Notes: a model not told the origin generated them from the letters alone. A stretch of DNA of 55,127 bases from Psilocybe azurescens (GCA_023853785.1 JAJIRX010000182.1:1-55127); one strand, 5' to 3'. Shown: positions 1 through 12,269, counted from the first letter of the stretch. Numbers and translations: made by a program.

Positions 1-134
1 ATTCGGGAACAGGCCAGTCTGTTCGTTTCTCTTTTTTCAATTGTGCGTGGAAATCATCTCTTGCATCCAGACATTCATATCTAAGGTTGAAATTTCTCAT
101 TAGTTCTGTGTGGCGCAGCAAAAAGTGTAATGCG

Positions 135-1258
135 TCAAAAGCCTGCTCCCGTCTGATTAAAAAGTTTGAGATCGCCACCATTTCTCCAAGGCCTAAACAG
201 AGTCAACATGGAACAACAATAATAATCTCTGTTGCCTCTATCGCGGCGTGGAAGAGGACCGCCTACAAAGTTAGGAACTGTCTTTCGCACACGGTCAATG
301 TCACATTTCACCAGGTGTGTATCATAGAGCGGATGTCCTTCCATAAAGGCTATGAACTTACCTCTGTTCGTTGCTTTAGACTTATCAGGTCCACCTCCAC
401 TCATTAGTATATCATCAACACATCCTGCCTCGACTACATTAGCATCTGCATAGGTCTTCTCTAATTCCTTTTTAGTGCGCTTTCTGCGTTCATATGTTTG
501 CATCCATTCAAAAGAGACATATCACTAAACACGGCGGTCTGTATTTATAGTCGTCGACATTGTTCGACCCCACGTACACGCCGTCGTGCCTCCCAATACT
601 TTATCTTCCTGTTGATCAACCAATTGTAGATCTTGACATCAGAGCGCACATTTTGTTCATTCGCATCTGACGACATCCAATGCTGAACATCGCTGACATA
701 ACTTTTCCACCAGAATGGCACAAACACATGATCGGTATAATGATCGGGGTTTCCGAGAAGATACATGGACGCCATGGTGATCCTATTTCCATCTTAGACG
801 ACAGGGAATTGACAATTTTCAACATCAGTCTTCGACCGGCATCTGTTCCTTCTGTTTTTACAGCATCGTCGCTGATGTTGTTATCTTCTCTTTCAAAGAC
901 ATCGTACATGGAGGCAAATATCTGATAGGTTTTTAGAGCGGGTTTGCTAATATAATCAGAGATGTATGACACAATTGCTTTCACGGAGGTGCCAGATAGG
1001 AGGCTAGAAACATCTGTGTTAGATCTAGTGAGATAAGAAAGAGTCGGAGAAAAGTATTGATCATTGATTCCAATTTTTTATGAATATATGTCCATCCTCA
1101 AAGTCTATCTTTGACTCTTCATATAATGCTCTAGGAAAACGAGCTTTACAGTTTCCATTATGGTCCAGGCATCCTTTAGGAGTGCGTTTAGTAGAGGATG
1201 TTTTACCACCAGCTTTATTGTTACGCTCTTCGGAGGAAAATACTGCACTTATGAACAT
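135..1258 (-). pseudogene. Helitron replicase: region after the Rep domain, broken into several frames
   Basis: Three minus-strand stretches continue the replicase: 1258-1061 (GCLDHNGNCKARFPR, a Cys/His knuckle seen after the Rep domain), 984-about 770 (ISDYISKPALKTYQIF ... RRLMLKIVNSLSSKMEIGSPW) and 775-545 (YLLGNPDHYTDHVFVPFWW). Together they match the segment between the Rep and helicase domains of agaricomycete Helitrons. They lie in different frames, so at least two or three more shifts are present. A further open stretch at 503-135 has no motif I recognise. Helicase motifs are not visible before the window edge. Confidence 0.7.
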
Positions 1259-3064
1259 TTGATCTCAGTACAATGTCATCAACTGTATTCTTAAATTGAA
1301 CCCACCAACTAGCATTGGACTTACATCTATCGCAATGCTCCGATCCATCAGAGTCTGTACATTGCAATGGCGCAGGAACAGGAAGGGTAAGTGTAGGATC
1401 AATGTACTGACTGTCAATGATCGGCTTATCCTCTTGCAGTATTGTATGAATACCACTAGTGTTGTGGTCGTGAAATTGTGGAGTTCTATCTTTGATGGCC
1501 TGCATGGGGCCAGTAATGAATTCACCTTGATGAGCACCCTCCAGGTAAGCCAGAAGCTCTCTTTGAAACATGGAATCACCACTCATTAAACGATCTCGGA
1601 TCTCCTGTGGGGACAAAGCACCTTTGATCCATAGCAACATGTGCAAATGCAAGGTGAGCCTTCCTTGCTGTTCCACAGTGCCATAATAAGCAGATGTTTG
1701 GCCATACAGTCCATCTGTGCCAGTGCCAACACCTAGTACATGCTTGATAAATAATTCCACAACAAGGTGGAAGAAACGTGCAGCAGCTACAGGATTCCGT
1801 GCTACAATCCTGTTTCTATCTGAAGATGATAATACATCAGGTTTAAATGTAACATGATCACTGGAATAATAAATTGAAATTGGATGTCTGTTATCTGCTG
1901 GTGACAGTGTTATGAACCATAAAGGGCATCCCTTGAATGCAAGCAGAGACCATATTTACGTTTACGTATATATTTCTTAGATGTGATAGAGCCTTTGACA
2001 TATCCTCCAATATGATCCAAATCTTCCAGTATTTTAAAACAGGCTGTCTCATGTTCATTTGATGGTTTTACATGGTCACCATTAGCAAGCCGTGTGGTGA
2101 CATCATGAAGTACAGACTTATCCAATGTAACAAGTCTCCTAGAGATCTCAGCAAAGTTACGTCTTTTGGCAACAAGAAAACTGCCTGTTATGCCTCCTTT
2201 CAACTGCTCATGATTGAATGCAATTATTGGGAAATATAAATCATGTTGAAACCGTTTGTCATGATACATGAGAAGTCTACGTTTATGATCCAATTCAGAA
2301 ATTTTTTTTAAGGAAGGCTGACCAATTCCACCATAGCCATAAGGGAAAAGCCACGGGAACATTTGTGGATAAGCCTGTGGGTTGTCATACATTGATTGAG
2401 GTTTTATATCATGGCCTATACCAAGAAATTTACCTTCACTTTCTAAATGCTGAAGAGCTCTGGCTTTAAGAGCTTGTATTGACATATTTCCATAGTCTGC
2501 ACTGCTCAATCCATGGACAGTGAATGGGCAGGGACCTTCCACAGATCCTTCCTCCTCCTCGTTGTCATGCATACTCATGGAAGATGCAATGCGATTAGAA
2601 CTTTCATCTTTTATTCTAAAATCAACTGTAACAGGAACACCAACCAGAGGATATGATTCAATGTTCTCTATTGATATCTCAAGGTCAATATAGTCTCTAT
2701 GATTAAGCTTCAACCATTCCAATGCCTCCACTACCTTACATCGACGAACAAGCATTGGACATCTCTTGAAGTCTTCTTCAGTTGGCTGAGCAGGCCCAGT
2801 GAATACAAAAGCAAGTACCTCACTCATTTCATTTTTAGAGGGTGGCAGCTTATGATACACTTTGACTGTAGGATTAGAATACATTATCACATTTGCAGTC
2901 ATTTTTGCTCTACCGGAAGATACACGAACTAGACATCTGTTGTGACGCACACGTGCAATCATCATTTGCTCAGCAAAAGACAGGTTCTGTAGCTGAACAG
3001 GGATATGACCTAACCACATGTTGTTAGCAAGGGCATACTTTGGAATGCGATTGGGCGTACGCAA
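1221..3064 (-). pseudogene. Helitron replicase: Helitron_like_N plus HUH Rep domain, frameshifted
   Basis: Reading down the minus strand, 3064-1910 carries PKYALANNMWLG, then a region matching the DUF6570-like part of fungal Helitrons, then FPWLFPYGYGG and HDLYFPIIAFNHEQ, typical of the Helitron_like_N domain. At about 1915 the frame shifts. The next frame continues as PLWFITLSPADNRHP and reaches EQQGRLTLHLHMLLW. The HLH within that stretch is the metal-binding HUH-like motif of rolling-circle Rep proteins. The frame stays open to 1221. Both shifts lie inside conserved sequence, so this copy is damaged. Expected activity of an intact protein: single-strand nicking and strand transfer in the nucleus. 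Confidence 0.8.
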
Positions 3065-4457
3065 TTACACAAGAAGTGCAGATATGGTCACACTGATCGT
3101 CTACAATGGGTCCAGGAATATTTACTACAGGCTCTTGGGCAGAATGTCTCTCAGCTCTTGTGATACCAGCAACATTAAGGACATTCAAGGAGTGGTCAAA
3201 TTCCGAACGATGTGTCAACTCCAATAGTGGATATAGGTGACCACACACCATGCAGCCACTTTCTTCTAAAGCAGAAGGCGAAGATTCAGTGCAAAAGCCA
3301 TTTATTATATTCTCTATAAGCCTGCTGGAGGGTGGTTCTGGTGGAAATGCAGGAGATGTTTCAACATCATAACTAGTATTACCTGATGACAATCCACATT
3401 GCATCTCAATGTCTCTGCAGGTGGCAGATTCTAATTCATTATTTTCATTGCAAATCTTAGAGGACTTATCCACATCAACATCACGGACTTGTATACACTC
3501 AAACACACAAACATGAAATGAACAAATGTCACAGGTATGATCACACAACATCTGTGCCAACTGCGATCTGACAAGCTTTGTTGTGATGTTTGCTATATTA
3601 TGTGCTTTAGCAATTGACAAAAGCTCTGCTACTGAAAGCCATGCTGATGCTTCAAGCAACGAGAACCTACCAGCCACAACACCACCAGGAATAATATTTT
3701 CTTTTACAAACTCAGACATGATACTGATATTTGATAAATACTTTACAAATCTGTATCGAGCTGTAGCATCAAAAGACGTACAACTGTTGTGCATCACTAT
3801 GCGGGAACTCAACAACTTGGGAGGCACTAACCGGACAGATTGCCTGAGATTGAACGGTGGGTGTTGCGACATGTTTCTGATCACAGCATCATCATGAACA
3901 GTTGAGACCTCGAAGACACATACATGGCGCAAACAAGTTGAGCAGCTATGCTCACTAACAGTATCCAGTATACGAGCACGAGACCATTTGGTCCTAATTT
4001 GAGTTATCCCATGGATTTTCGCTATCGATATAATTTCAGAAATTTTTAGCCATTGAGATGATTCTTGAAGAGAGAATCTTGCAAGAACTACACAACCGTC
4101 ATCAAATGTTGAATGCAAAAGATCCTCTGTGAGGAGATATCTGACAAATTTATACGTAGATGCAGGATTAAAAACAGCACTGCCCTCTACATGCACCAAA
4201 CGTGGCTCTAAGACTTCAGGTGGTACAATGTGTAAAACACCACCACCACTGATGACAGTGTCATCAAACAAACAACAAATTGATGTTGATTCGAGGGCAT
4301 GTTGAAACTGGTGCAACCACGGAGACACAAACATAGATAACACATCAGGATGAAATGACATAGCAGGATGAAATATGTCATGTCTCATGAGAAATACAGA
4401 ATCCATCAAGTGTCTGAACATCTTACGCAATTGACTTTGCAAATTTGCTCTTCGCAT
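3024..4457 (-). CDS. Helitron N-terminal region with two copies of a Cys/His-containing repeat
   Basis: An open frame of 477 codons from an ATG at 4457. It has an internal duplication. Residues about 90-195 and 220-325 both contain a YKFVRYL/YRFVKYL segment, an ARFSLQES/GRFSLLEA segment, an ISIAK block and a closing HxCxxCxxHVCVFE motif that looks like a metal-binding finger. A further Cys pair (CMVCG) and a DHICTSC motif near the end match the zinc-binding region upstream of Helitron replicases. The frame then shifts by one base at about 3060 into the next segment (RTPNRIPKYALANNMW), which is the expected continuation. It is therefore probably the N-terminus of the same replicase polypeptide, not a separate gene. 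Helitron context is well supported; the role of the duplicated fingers is unknown. Confidence 0.7.
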   Translation of the reverse strand: MRRANLQSQLRKMFRHLMDSVFLMRHDIFHPAMSFHPDVLSMFVSPWLHQFQHALESTSICCLFDDTVISGGGVLHIVPPEVLEPRLVHVEGSAVFNPASTYKFVRYLLTEDLLHSTFDDGCVVLARFSLQESSQWLKISEIISIAKIHGITQIRTKWSRARILDTVSEHSCSTCLRHVCVFEVSTVHDDAVIRNMSQHPPFNLRQSVRLVPPKLLSSRIVMHNSCTSFDATARYRFVKYLSNISIMSEFVKENIIPGGVVAGRFSLLEASAWLSVAELLSIAKAHNIANITTKLVRSQLAQMLCDHTCDICSFHVCVFECIQVRDVDVDKSSKICNENNELESATCRDIEMQCGLSSGNTSYDVETSPAFPPEPPSSRLIENIINGFCTESSPSALEESGCMVCGHLYPLLELTHRSEFDHSLNVLNVAGITRAERHSAQEPVVNIPGPIVDDQCDHICTSCVIAYAQSHSKVCPC

Positions 4458-5834
4458 ATCAGCGGCAGACAAGATCAAGCACAGCCTACGAGTAGTATTC
4501 TAAGCGCAAAAGACAATGGCGACTTATGAGTAGTCTAACCAACAGAGCTGTTCGGGTTGCACTTCTCAGAGGTGTATAGCGAAGAAAGTCTCCTTCCAAG
4601 GAGGAACCACAGGATGTTTTACGTCGTGCAAACTGGCAGCGACATACTGGCACTATTTGAACAAATATATCAACACATGTGACATGGAACCGGTAGGCAG
4701 AAAGTAGATAATTACGATTCAATATACAACAGGAAATGAGTACACGATCATCGCAATGTATATAGCACGATAAATCACATTCAAATCTTAAGTTCGCTGA
4801 ACAACCAGATAAGGGTAGAACGAAGAGGAAATGCAAACGTTCAACACAAACGCAACAGCAAACCGACATGCTATACACTGGCGCCGATATATGCACATCT
4901 ACTTCATTAAACATGTCAACAAACCGATGTGCGACTGCATCGGTTAGGTCACCCGAACGTACGGGTCTAATAACAGCAGTGTATAATCTGCGGGTAGCAT
5001 AAAGGACATGTCCCAGCGATGTAAAGCATTAATGCCACCGTCCGTGGGACTGTCAATGTCAAGAGACACAAAGGTAGTACGAAGAGCTATGCAATCGGAT
5101 GAAGGTAAGAAGATGATCAACATTCAGTACATGATAGACTCACAGGCAAAAAGGGCAAAGACAACAAAAAGAGGGAGTGCACATATATGGCGGACATGCA
5201 TTACTCGTACTGGCAATGAAACCTCTGAGGTAAGTGTGCTTATAGGGTGGAGATTGCAGAGGGAGGTCGGTGGATTGTGATGAGACTTAATCAAGGTCGA
5301 GCAATGGAATGTGATTATATACCTAGAGGATAAACAGTTACAGTAAGCAATATTTGACATGAGAAGCATACTGTGCAACGAACGGGGTTACAATTTGAAT
5401 CACGGATACTATGCCGATCAAACAAAACAAATATTGTATTGAAAGCAGTTACATTCATTCCAAACGTAACTAGATAGACAATACAGTAATGACAAACATT
5501 CAGAATGAGCGGGAATGAAGCATAAGGTAAAAATTCAATAGTTGACGGGTGCGTGTTAAAAGAAAAGAAGAGAAAACAAGATAATAGCAATGTAAACAAC
5601 TGTTGAAGTTGAAAGCAGGCAGTCATCATAAAACATGGCCTGATCAGACGGTTGAACGTCAGGGTGCTACACACGGAAATACATATAAAGATGAACAAGA
5701 AAGAACAATAAATAAAATAGCAATATAAAAAGCGAAGAAGGGAGATAAATAAATAAAGAGATGAAACAGTAAAAGCACCCGTCTAAATCTATACATGGGT
5801 CTATTCTAAGCATACAGAAAAAGGAGGTAATCAC
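4458..5834. other. AT-rich sequence without a recognisable gene
   Basis: Upstream of the Helitron frame and downstream of the next minus-strand gene. Open frames here are short and Cys/Phe-rich with no family resemblance. It may contain the Helitron 5' end and promoter, but I see no definite terminus. Confidence 0.5.
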
Positions 5835-8800
5835 CTACTCCTCATCTGGTTCAGCTTCAGATCCGTTGTCGTGATATTCGGTTGCGAACAAAATCGCATA
5901 AAGGATATTAGTCGACAGGTAGTATGATTTATCCTTTTCATATTGAGTCATGGTGTAAGCGACAACGATAAAGAGTTGGGCGGTATCTCTCCGTGCCATA
6001 GAGGCAAAAGTTCATCGATACGGTCGAGATCACCCCTAAAATCAAAAGCATAGTCGCGACAGTCGTAAACAGGAACTATAACAGAGATAAATCAGTAACA
6101 ATCATAATGTATGAGGTAGGAAGCAAGCACTTGTTTCATTGGCATCCAAGACAGATTTGAAACCAGTACCAGATTTGAATACCCGCTTCTTGGCATTATA
6201 TTCAGATGGTCCCGATAAGATCCCAGGATTCCTCGGAGGCTTCTTCGGAGATACAGAATCACGGTCAACTGTATCATCCGAGAAGATTAGCAAAGAGAAA
6301 AGAAAAGAAAAAGCGAGATACATACCTTTATATCCCATAGTGCCGAAGGACATTACACCATCACGAATTTGAGCAACCATTACCTTGTGATCGAAGACCA
6401 TACAGGCAAATCCTGCGAATCGCTCCCACTCCTGGTGATGGAAATGACCACTGAGGTACTTGTTGCGAAGACCTTGAGGCGATGGCTCCAAAATACAGGA
6501 GTCGCGCGACAGTATAGGAGTAAGACAAATCGCCGTATTGTAGTTACATTGCAATATGGCACGTTTTCTGTCGTCGGAAGTATACAGGGTGTTGACATCG
6601 AGAGGAGACACCCTAGACGGATTGATGAAGTTGTTGTAACGCTGGAAGGTGATCGCATTCATAGCATTCCTTAGAAATATGAATAATAAAAAGGTTAGCA
6701 TACTCGTACACATCTAGCAACTGCGTATAAGCGGATACGATGTTACATACCCATAGTCAAGTGTGGGGCACTGCTCGGACCACTGATAGAAATTGACCAA
6801 CTCCATAGGAGCGCTAACGTTAGCAGAGTTCCAGGTACGCAATATGCCATGACTTGAACGCAGAAATATGAAAATGGGGTTTGATAGAACATCGGCATAA
6901 ATCTCACTTGAGGTTAGGCAGGCCCACATAGGTATCCGCTAAGAGAGAATCCTGCAGATCCGGCTTCTTGGTGACCTCGCACTTCTTGGGCAAGACTCTG
7001 CAGAGAGAAATAAACAAACTTTTCGCAACACCTGAACAACAAAGTAACATGTACTAACCTAACTGTATATTTCATTGTGTCTTCTAGCAAGGTGGCACCT
7101 GTACCTAACATGGGGGTGGTACGAGCAACAGGAACAACATCCCTGAAAGTCGGACGTTTCGCGACAAGCGTAGAAGGAGGAGCAGGGGCGACTGTATATG
7201 AAGCAGGGACAACAGCGCTTCCTGTGGCACCGCCATACGGAATGGCAGAGGAAGCAGAGCCATTATCAACAGGAGCATGAGAAATATCGTCGCCAGTGGC
7301 ATCAACCGCTCCAATCCTGACGAAAGCATAAATAAATAACATAAGAAAAAAATTAACATACTTAACGACGGAAGATGATTGGACAGGAAGGTCCAACGCA
7401 ACGGAATCGGCAGCGTCGGCGCAGACAGGATTACAGACGATGATTGTCCAGATCGAAGTCGCTCTCTATTCCTTGCCTCATGACGGCTCTCTTCGAGGAC
7501 TTTACTGATTTAACATGGCGTTCAGTAAAAGAAGAAAATGAAAAAAGCTGAAAGACTCACGCCAACATAATAGCCTCCTCTTCATTAATAGAATCACCAT
7601 CGGCAAGTACAAAAGGGATAGATCTTCCTTTGCCCTTGTCACTGTAATCGCGGGCGGATAAACGCACACTTAAGGGATTGATGAGAGAGAGATAGCAAGA
7701 AGACTTACGGATTATCGCTAGCATTTCCGGCGGCAGCGGCGGGGCGCCTCGACGGGAGCAGGCAGTTTAAGAGGAGAGACAGACGAACTTGATAAGAGTA
7801 ATTAGCATGGAATATATAAGACATAAATAAAAAATAAGATTACCCATCGGATGCTGCAGCAACGGTATAATTTTTCCTAAAAGCGATCGGAACAGACCTG
7901 AATAACAAGGCAATTAAATCAGAAACCGAGAGATGAAAGACAGAAGCAAACTTACGCGCCATGGCCATAATCGGTAGACTGTGCTTCGGACGAAGAATGT
8001 TGCTGCACATCAAGAGCGGGTAAAAGCCCTTTTTCCTTCTTAACAACAATGGCAGGGGACCCCACATTTGTAGTGGTGCGTGCAACGGCGGTAGCACTAC
8101 GACGACCTTTACGAGAGGCTTTATTGACATTAATGGTTCTGAAAACGCAAAGGATAACAGGGTAAGGGGACACGGTAGTGTATAAGACGCTAATCAGAAA
8201 GAACCAACCCTTTGGCAACTACTTCGATGCCAGATGAGTTGTCGTCGACGACAATAGCAGAGGCCATGTTCTTCTTGAAGCGAGCGTCAGCGCTGATGAA
8301 AAGAGAGGCGGTCAGACGTTGGTATGAATGAAAGAAACTTTTAAAAAGAAAAAAAAGAATCGAGCACCTATTATCAACAACCTCAACAACCTCAACACCA
8401 GAAGAGGAGTCGACAGCAGCGGCAGACACCTGACTAGCAGCTGGTTTGCCAGCGGACTTAGACGCATTGGCGCGAACTTTCTTAGGCGGCGTAAGTTGTT
8501 GGCTAAAGTAATAGAGAATAAAAAACAGCATCAATAAAATTTCAACCGAATACGAGGCCAAAAAGAGTGCAATAAAATAAAAACAAAACTCACGGCAGGT
8601 CCTCATCAGACAAAACGATTGCCGCTTCGTTCAAAACTCTCTTCTTAGAACTAATAAGCGGGTAAGCGACGACAAGTGTAAGGACAATGGTGCATACATT
8701 CCGCTTTTAGACCGGGTATGCCTCGCAGGATAATTGATAGTATTGTCAGGTAAGACTACCGCAGGGACATCATTGCTGAAGAAAACGTGAATAAAACAAC

Positions 8801-9164
8801 ATAGAGACAGGAGTAAGGCAAGAATACACACCCAGACACATTCGAAGAGGCGACATGGTCACCACGACGGTCAACGGTCTCGTTGTCGGAAGACGTATAC
8901 ATAAGCGCATCTTCTTCATGGACGACATCCTTGTCGACTGCGAGAACACCGCCATGACCGACAAATGCACGTGCAGAGTATCCGACCCTAGGCCTTCAGA
9001 AATAAGATGAAAAAGAAAAAAGATCAAGAGATTAATTGAAAAATCAAAAGATACGGTCGAAAGAAAACGCACGCATGATCGATGGGTTCAGCATTGCGTG
9101 CGACCATATGCGTAACACGGTGTGCTCCGGAAGCGGGAACAGAGCTAGGATCAATAGAAACCAT
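5835..9164 (-). CDS. Intron-rich gene of an uncharacterised agaricomycete protein family (gene A)
   Basis: About 17 short exons can be joined on the minus strand: 9164-9073, 8993-8832, 8775-8698, 8650-8594, 8502-8368, 8292-8209, 8138-7956, 7897-7844, 7787-7709, 7641-7561, one at about 7516-7373, 7316-7059, 6997-6908, 6852-6751, 6669-6326, 6268-6131 and 6075-5835. Phases agree at nearly every junction. The N-terminal half is Ser/Ala-rich and low in complexity (VDSSSGVEVVEVVDN and a related VVDDNSSGIEVV), with basic patches that could be nuclear signals. The C-terminal half is conserved-looking: KKCEVTKKPDLQD, ADTYVGLPNLN, FYQWSEQCPTLDYG, VPVYDCRDYAFDF, LPLWHGEIPPNS and FIVVAYTM near the end. 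I recognise this as an expanded agaricomycete family of unknown function. Frame breaks are seen at 7741-7744 (G run), about 7440, and 5970-5972 (A run). They may be sequence errors. Confidence 0.6.
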
Positions 9165-10431
9165 ATTGAACGATTTATATAACGAAAACTGAGGGTGTAA
9201 TGGGAAATAAAAATCAGAGACAATTCAAAGGTGTAAACGAAGCGGATAACACAGTGAGTGCTGTTCAATCACAGAAAATACATAAGGTTTTTATAGGTTT
9301 TAGGTTACACTACGAGCCTTGCTTATCGAAAAAATAAATAAAGGTATAGCACAAAGCAAAACACAACTGGTGGAGCTAGCATCAACGTCCGTCGAAGTCC
9401 ACGGAGTAGCACACAGCGAACCTTCCCTGAAAATTCAATGGGTACAATGAGTACAAGTAAAATGCGATAACTAAGTCACCGCAGTAGAGCGTAATTTACC
9501 TAAGGAATGAGCAGACGGCCCCACACGAAAGAACATTGGATAAGCATAAATATATGAAACACGTTCTGTAGCAGACGAAGTCGTCATCGTTGCAAGGCAC
9601 GTTAAGTACCGGAACATGATTGAAAGGCTCGTAATGCTCCACAGAATGCAAAGAAACACTGAATCGAGGAATGCCCAATATATGCATTTGATATATAGAA
9701 GAAAAACCAGGGCAAAGATACAATCGTGAAATGCAGACTATTAGCAATGCAGGAATTGAGATTGATAACACAACATACCGCATTGATAATGTTCGTCAGT
9801 TACACGCATAAACACAACGATGAAAATGTAACATAAGCAAGTGCCAAATATTGCTTTCCAAAAGCACGAAAATGGTCAAAACGCGTTTTTGTTGTCTGTG
9901 AGATGAAATACTACATAGAGCAATTAATCATTCATGTCAAGAGAGCAGAAAAAATAAAATAAAGAACAGAAGTACAGAATGAAACCAAGTGTCACTAGGA
10001 GAGACATATGTAATACATTAAAGTAACAGATCGCTAGGTGATAGGATCATAGGATCATACAGGACTTGAAATCCGACGGAATGCTGACAGAGATTATATA
10101 TAAGCACTAACAACTGCCAACACCACAGAAAGAGAATGGATGCGGCTTACCTGCCGAAATTCCTAATTGATTAATGGACCGAACGGTATAGCAAAGTCCG
10201 AAGAAAATAGGGGAAAAAGAGAGACGAAACAGGTACAAGACATTACACAACGCAAAGAATTCAGTCAAGCGCTGAGGACATAATACAAAGATCGAGCATA
10301 TTAAGAGTCATCGTTAAAGGAAAACAGTAAACATAACAAAATATAACAAAAATAAAAAATAAGGCCAAACGTACCATATAAACGAGCAACATATACCGAA
10401 AATACAAGCATTGAAACAACATACGCAGTAC
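9165..10431. other. Intergenic region between divergent genes A and B
   Basis: About 1.3 kb, AT-rich, separating two divergently oriented starts (9164 minus, 10432 plus), so it could hold both promoters. Short open frames on both strands have no coding character that I recognise. Confidence 0.45.
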
Positions 10432-11555
10432 ATGGATCCCAGCTACGATTCGATAGAGGCCAAGGCCATATTGGAGCAGGCCTACGCAGATGCACAGCAC
10501 AACGAGAAAGAATCGACCGCAATAGCGGAATTCAATGTAAGCCTGCACTACTATGTAAACAAAGTGTTATTCAGTCGCTGAAACGACATTGTTGATAGAA
10601 GGACAAGTACCACGTAGTGTTTGTCGAGCAACCACGTTCATGGCGAGTAACAAGAATGGCAGGAGATGATACGATGGAAGAGACATTCCATATGCACGGT
10701 ATCATATGCCGCTGACCTGCCACCCATACGCATTAAGTGAGTGATAATAAAAGCAAGGAGAAATACAGCTACTCACAGAAAAAAATCACACAGAACACAT
10801 AACACGAGCACGCTGAAACATAGAGCAAGATATCTTCGACAAGCAGTAAGAATAACAGGACTAAGCACGCAGTCATTCGATAACGACATAAGCAACGTCG
10901 AGAAGGTACACTCGTTGATGACCACATACCTCGAAGGGGAAAATATGAAGGTCAACCCATGGCAAGCAGAACTGTACGAAGGACATAAAGCAATAGACGC
11001 CAGCGCTTCGCTATTTCAACGAACGACGACATGCACCTATGGAATCAGGAATGCCATTCGAAATGGGAGTCGATCCATGCGGCGCTCTCACCCGAATCCG
11101 TGGCACCGACTTTATACACGGCATGGATAACAAGGTAGATTATCTACGAGAATATGCCGACGAACAAGGAAGAATAAGGTGAGAATCAGATCGAATACCG
11201 TAAAGAAGTAACTCACCGCACAACAGCATGAAACGCGTCGAACCAGCAGCATTTGAGGTTGGAGACATAGTAAGGGCCACCATGTCCTTCGTAGCGTATA
11301 AAAATAAGGACAATTCCGTGTCGATGAACATCGTGCTGAAAGCATTAACGTTGATAGGAGAGATGGTAGGTGATCTTCCACCCATGGCATCGCATGGAAA
11401 CTAAAACGTGTTGCTATCAGAACAAGCACAATCAAAAACAGAAAGCAGACTCACCGAAGATGATGCAGAAGTTTACGGTCATCAAAAGAAAGAGAGTGTT
11501 CGACGAGGAGAAGAACGCGCGCCGCAGCATGGAACATATGTTCATTAGCAGTTGA
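10432..11555 (+). CDS. Intron-rich gene of a second uncharacterised agaricomycete family (gene B)
   Basis: Exon 1 (10432-10536) starts MDPSYDSIEAKAILEQAYAD and ends at a GTAAGC donor. Exon 2 starts at 10599 (KDKYHVVFVEQPRSW). A later segment reads SFDNDISNVEKVHSLM ... NPWQAELYEGHKAID, then, after a one-base shift near 11010, GMPFEMGVDPCGALTRIRG and FIHGMDNKVDYL. An intron at about 11180-11228 leads to AAFEVGDIVRATMSFVAYKN and VSMNIVLKALTLIGEM. A last exon gives KRKRVFDEEKNARRS with a stop at 11553-11555. The blocks FDNDI, GxxxEMGVDPCGAL, DFIHG.DN and F.VGDIV with VLKxLTLI are familiar from a repeated agaricomycete family without assigned function. Exon limits between 10690 and 10870 are uncertain. 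It is divergent to gene A and may belong to the same mobile or repeated unit; that is inference. Confidence 0.55.
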
Positions 11556-12005
11556 ACAGTGCCCAGAAAGGTGACACGTGTTAGCTACAGTCAACATCAC
11601 ACATTTCACTCGTAGCATTACATAGTACGTAGAATATAGCACTCAAATCATGTACAGGATCCAAGATGTAATGAATGTCGCTAATGCTACATTTCCAGTA
11701 AACGACAGCAGAAAAATGATAATACCGATATACAAAGAAGTCAGTTATATATGTAAGGACTGCACATGAAGGTATCGTCAGACGACAGAATACCAATAAG
11801 TATTGCACTAAAAAAAAACATTGCTAAACTACGTACAGCGAAGGTGAACAGCTGAAGATGTACAGTATGTAAGACTAGTTAACAACACGACTGAGAGGAA
11901 ACACATGAATAACATCAAGCAAAACGTACCCAAAAAGGCAGCGGGGAGGCAACGATGATGTGGAAAGGAGAGAAGGAAAGAAAGAACTTTTCCCACAGTC
12001 GTTGT
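11556..12005. other. AT-rich sequence, no gene seen
   Basis: Only short, low-complexity frames. Lies downstream of gene B. Confidence 0.4.
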
Positions 12006-12182
12006 TATAGGCCCGTGCCGCAAAAAACCGGAAATAACCGAGCGGCAAAAGAACGACTACGAGTACCACGTGGGAGACATAACTAAAAATAAAAACGTTC
12101 GAGCCTATAACACGTGCCATAAAAAACCCGGGAAGTAACCGAGTGGCTAAAAACGATTACAAATACAAGTAACACGTGTTAT
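12006..12182. repeat. Two diverged tandem copies of a unit of about 100 bp
   Basis: Both copies share, in order, TATA(A/G), a CGTGCC, a run of A followed by CCGG or CCCGGG, AA(A/G)TAACCGAG(C/T)GGC, AACGA(C/T)TAC and a closing CACGTG. Copy 1 starts about 12006 and copy 2 about 12105. The palindrome CACGTG recurs at the unit ends. Possibly the edge of a repeat element; function unknown. Confidence 0.6.
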
Positions 12183-12239
12183 AAGTCACGTTGGTTGATA
12201 GCGAAAAATGATGGCGCCGTTTGGGTCCCTGGTTAAAGA

Positions 12240-12269
12240 ACGAGTCTATTACTACGTAATAGGACTCGT
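12240..12269. repeat. Near-perfect 30-bp hairpin
   Basis: The arms ACGAGTCTATTAC and GTAATAGGACTCGT pair with one unpaired base around a TAC loop. It lies just after the tandem repeat. It could be a transposon sub-terminal hairpin, but no matching CTRR end follows it directly. Confidence 0.55.

Larger units (their letters stand above)
1..4457 (-). mobile_element. Helitron (rolling-circle transposon), 3' part outside window
   Basis: Minus-strand coding block made of an N-terminal zinc-finger region, a Helitron_like_N domain and an HUH-type Rep domain, in the normal Helitron order. The PIF1-type helicase that should follow would lie left of base 1, so the element is cut by the window edge. The reading frame is broken at least at about 3060, 1910, 1250, 1000, 770 and 540, so this copy probably makes no full protein. 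I could not locate the 5' TC end or the 3' CTRR end. The 5' end should lie above 4457, possibly in the AT-rich non-coding DNA up to 5.8 kb. Domain order is seen in the sequence; loss of function is inferred. Confidence 0.85.

Noticed and set aside
4486..4914. 142-codon minus-strand ORF upstream of the Helitron
   Set aside because: Cys/Leu-rich composition without family resemblance, no convincing ATG context, and similar length to chance frames in this AT-rich stretch.
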